A DNA stretch of 64,000 nt from an uncultured SAR116 cluster alpha proteobacterium (GTDB lineage: Bacteria; Pseudomonadota; Alphaproteobacteria; Puniceispirillales; Marisalimonadaceae): NCBI GenBank assembly GCA_902619485.1, contig CACNEF010000001.1:62001-126000 (forward strand), read 5' to 3'. Positions within the stretch are counted from its first letter, which is position 1, and every line of letters begins with the position of its first letter. The notes below the pieces were generated by a model. It ran no database searches and was not told the origin of the DNA. It saw only the letters and a program-made list of their open reading frames with translations. This document shows, piece after piece, positions 60,950-64,000 of this stretch. The position numbers and the translations under genes are program-made.

Positions 60950-61547
60950 CAAAAACGCCAATAAAATCAAGAAAATTGTTCTAGCTGCAGGTGAAAGTAA
61001 ACGTTTTGGAGATAAAAACAAACTTTCAGAAATGATCAATAACAAACCTATAATTAATCATGTTTTGGATACATTATTTGAAATATTTGATTACTCAGAA
61101 TTGATTGTAATAATAGGACATGAACATAAATTAATTAAAAATTTAATATTTAATAAAGACATCAAAATATTAGAAAATATAGATTATAAAAAAGGTATTG
61201 GAACTTCAATTGCATTAGGAGTGAATTATTTAGAAAGATATATTGATGGAGTAATGATTATCCCAGCAGATATGCCATATTTAAATTCTAAAGACCTTTT
61301 TAATTTGGAAAAAAAATTTATTGAACTTCATTGTGAAAAAGTAGTTATGCCTGAATATAATTCTAAAATTGGCAATCCTGTCATTTTGCCAAGAAGTTAT
61401 TTTAATATTTTAAAAAGTCTCAAAAATGATTTTGGAGCCAAATCACTAATTAAAAAGAAAGATATAATTACTTTAAAGACTGGATTTGGAACAATTTTTG
61501 ATATTGACACAAGAGATCAGTTAACTAAAACAAAACTAAATTTTTAA
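60939..61547 (+). CDS. NTP transferase, MobA/MocA-like (molybdenum cofactor nucleotidyltransferase)
   Basis: KIVLAAGESKRFGDKNKLSEMI, KGIGTSIALGV, IIPADMPYLNSKDL, GNPVILPRSYF. Confidence 0.9.
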   Translation: MTNDKNANKIKKIVLAAGESKRFGDKNKLSEMINNKPIINHVLDTLFEIFDYSELIVIIGHEHKLIKNLIFNKDIKILENIDYKKGIGTSIALGVNYLERYIDGVMIIPADMPYLNSKDLFNLEKKFIELHCEKVVMPEYNSKIGNPVILPRSYFNILKSLKNDFGAKSLIKKKDIITLKTGFGTIFDIDTRDQLTKTKLNF

Positions 61548-61548
61548 T

Positions 61549-63393
61549 TTAAGATGCAGTTCTTGCTGCTTTTTTTCTTTCATGTTCTTTTAAAAACTTT
61601 TTTCTAATTCTTAGACTAGTTGGAGTTACTTCAATGAGTTCATCATTATTTATAAATTCTAATGCGAATTCTAAAGTAACATTTATTGGTGTTGTTAATA
61701 AAACAGCATCATCATTGCCAGAAGCTCTAACATTGGTAAGTTGTTTACCTTTAAGAGGATTTACAACAAGATCATTATTTCTACTATTTATACCAATTAT
61801 CATTCCCTCATAAACTTCAACACCATTTTTAATCATCATTTTCCCTCTATCTTGAAGGTTAAATAATGCATAAGGAAGAGCTTTTCCTTGACCAATCGAA
61901 ATTAAGGCTCCATTCCTTCTTCCTGTCTGCAATCCCTCTATAACTGGTCTGTACTTGTCAAAAGTATGATACATAAGACCTGAACCTGACGTTAATGTCA
62001 AAAACTCTGTTCTAAAACCTATTAAACCTCTACTAGCAATACAATAATCTATACGCACCCTTCCTTTACTATCTGGCACCATATCTATCAATTGAGCTTT
62101 TCTTTCACCTAATTTTTCCATTATTTTACCTTGATGAATTTCTTCAATATCAATGGTTAAGTTTTCAAATGGCTCATTTTTAACATTGTCTATGATTTTT
62201 GTAATGACTTCTGGAGATGATACTCCCATTTCAAAACCTTCTCTTCTCATATTCTCGATAAGAATAGATAAGTGAAGTTCACCACGACCCGAAATTCTAA
62301 ACTTATCTGGATTGTCTGTGTCTTCAACTCTTAATGCAACATTAGTTTTTAATTCTTGATGTAGTCGTTCACGGATAGATCTGCTAGTAACTAATTTTCC
62401 TTCTTGACCTGCAAATGGGCTGTCGTTTACTTGGATCATGATACTAATAGTAGGTTCGTCCACAGACAGTTTTTCTAATGCCTCAAACTTTCCAACCTCA
62501 CAAATTGTATCAGAAATTTTTAACTCTCCTAAACCACTAATTGCTACAATATCACCTGCGTTAGCCTCATCAATTTCCTTTTTTTCTAAACCATGAAAAT
62601 TCATTATTTGTAGAACTTTACCTTGACGAATATTACCATTTTCATTTCCTATGGATACGTTTTGACCTTTTTTTAAATGGCCTCTTCTAATTCTTCCAGT
62701 TCCTATTAAACCAACATAACTAGAATAATTTAAAGCTGATATTTGCATTTGAAGATTATTATTGGGGTCAACATTGGGATAAGGAACTTTGTTTATAATT
62801 GTATCAAAAATCGCATCCATATTATCTTTTTTATCTGTCATATCATTGGTAGCCCAACCTTGAATTGCAGAAGAATAAACCACAGGAAAATCAAGTTGAG
62901 TTTCATTAGCACCTAATTTATCAAAAAGATCGAAAGTTTGATCTAATACCCAATCTGGTCTGGCTCCGTCTCTATCAACTTTGTTTATTACGACAATAGG
63001 ACAAAGGCCTGCCTCAAGAGCTTTTTTAGTGACAAAACTAGTTTGTGGCATAGGACCATCAACAGCATCAACTAATAACAATACGGAATCTACCATAGAT
63101 AAAACTCTTTCAACCTCACCACCAAAATCTGCATGTCCTGGGGTATCTACAATATTAATTCTCCATTGTTTCCATCTTAGTCCTGTATTTTTTGACAAAA
63201 TTGTTATGCCACGTTCTTTTTCTAAATCATTTGAATCCATAACTCTTTCAACTAATTCTGAATGGGCAGCAAACGTACCAGATTGTTGTAACAACGCATC
63301 AACTAAAGTTGTTTTACCATGATCAACATGAGCTACTATGGCTATATTTCTAATTAATTTTATCATTTCTTCTGTTGAGTAATTATTTTTCAT
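61549..63393 (-). CDS. typA: Ribosome-associated GTPase TypA/BipA
   Basis: AIVAHVDHGKTTLVDALLQQSG, ERGITILSKNT, DTPGHADFGGEVERV, SRGLIGFRTEFLTLTSGSGLMYH. Confidence 0.97.
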   Translation of the reverse strand: MKNNYSTEEMIKLIRNIAIVAHVDHGKTTLVDALLQQSGTFAAHSELVERVMDSNDLEKERGITILSKNTGLRWKQWRINIVDTPGHADFGGEVERVLSMVDSVLLLVDAVDGPMPQTSFVTKKALEAGLCPIVVINKVDRDGARPDWVLDQTFDLFDKLGANETQLDFPVVYSSAIQGWATNDMTDKKDNMDAIFDTIINKVPYPNVDPNNNLQMQISALNYSSYVGLIGTGRIRRGHLKKGQNVSIGNENGNIRQGKVLQIMNFHGLEKKEIDEANAGDIVAISGLGELKISDTICEVGKFEALEKLSVDEPTISIMIQVNDSPFAGQEGKLVTSRSIRERLHQELKTNVALRVEDTDNPDKFRISGRGELHLSILIENMRREGFEMGVSSPEVITKIIDNVKNEPFENLTIDIEEIHQGKIMEKLGERKAQLIDMVPDSKGRVRIDYCIASRGLIGFRTEFLTLTSGSGLMYHTFDKYRPVIEGLQTGRRNGALISIGQGKALPYALFNLQDRGKMMIKNGVEVYEGMIIGINSRNNDLVVNPLKGKQLTNVRASGNDDAVLLTTPINVTLEFALEFINNDELIEVTPTSLRIRKKFLKEHERKKAARTAS

Positions 63394-63497
63394 TTTAGAT
63401 ATTTAATTATTAAAAATATTTTGCGACGTTGCTTATATAGCTTTTTATTAAGCCTTTTGTCACTAAATAAAAACAAAGATTAATAATTTAATTAGAA

Positions 63498-63995
63498 TTA
63501 AACAAATTCTTCTTGTTTAGTTTGAGAAATTGGTTTTACTTTTTCGAATTTTAGAGCTAAAGCAAGTAAAGGTGGAACCATAAGTAAAGTTAAAATAGCA
63601 GAGGTAGATAATCCTCCAAAAACAACAGTTCCAATACCACGGTATAATTCTGACCCAGAACCTGGGAAAATTACAAGTGGAATTAATCCGAACAAGCTTG
63701 TCAAGGTTGACATGAAAATCGGTCTTATCCTATTTCTAGTCGCTTCTGTTATAGCTTCTGAAATTTTCAAACTTTCATATCTAATATGCCAAAGAGTTTG
63801 CTCTACCATCAAAATGGAATTATTCACAACAATTCCAGTTAAAATTATAAAACCTAACATAGTGAGCATATCCATTGATTGCTCAGTAAATTGATTTAAA
63901 ATCACTAGTCCCATAACACCTCCTGCACCTGCTATAGGAACAGTTATGACAATAACAAATGGTAGAATAAATGACCTCATTAAAACTGTAAGCAA
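63498..63995 (-). CDS. RND efflux transporter (AcrB family), C-terminal part; continues past the right edge
   Basis: MLGFIILTGIVVNNSILMVEQ, TRNRIRPIFMSTLTSLFGLIPLVIFPGSGSELYRGIGTVVFGGLSTSAILTLLMVPPL. Confidence 0.92.
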   Translation of the reverse strand: MLTVLMRSFILPFVIVITVPIAGAGGVMGLVILNQFTEQSMDMLTMLGFIILTGIVVNNSILMVEQTLWHIRYESLKISEAITEATRNRIRPIFMSTLTSLFGLIPLVIFPGSGSELYRGIGTVVFGGLSTSAILTLLMVPPLLALALKFEKVKPISQTKQEEFV

Positions 63996-64000
63996 TAAGA

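Overview
The window is about 64 kb of AT-rich, densely coding chromosome. It looks like a marine alphaproteobacterium (SAR11/HIMB59/AEGEAN-169-like lifestyle; taxonomy is inference). Most genes are ordinary housekeeping genes: lipid A assembly, purD, xseA, mutL, ileS, lspA, ribF, acnB, moaA, pssA/psd, typA. Two regions stand out. (1) A photoheterotrophy locus at about 2.2-7.4 kb encodes a proteorhodopsin with a DTE proton-pump signature and Gln at the spectral tuning position. It is followed by crtI-crtB-crtY-blh, with a strong intrinsic terminator between the rhodopsin and the pigment genes. (2) A compositionally distinct 4.3 kb island at about 44.87-49.2 kb lies between an intact tRNA-Leu(CAA) and a decayed 52-nt copy of that tRNA's 3' half. 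The duplication ends in the anticodon loop, as expected for tRNA-targeted site-specific integration, but no integrase is present. The cargo is a polar-amino-acid-type ABC transporter with a Tat-like signal on its binding protein, plus a metal-dependent amidohydrolase/deaminase. Weaker points of interest are a secreted Ig-like repeat protein that stops at the start of a fourth module, small membrane-protein ORFs absent from the ORF track, and unexplained intergenic structure. I found no CRISPR array, rRNA or transposase. All product calls come from reading motifs by eye, without database searches.
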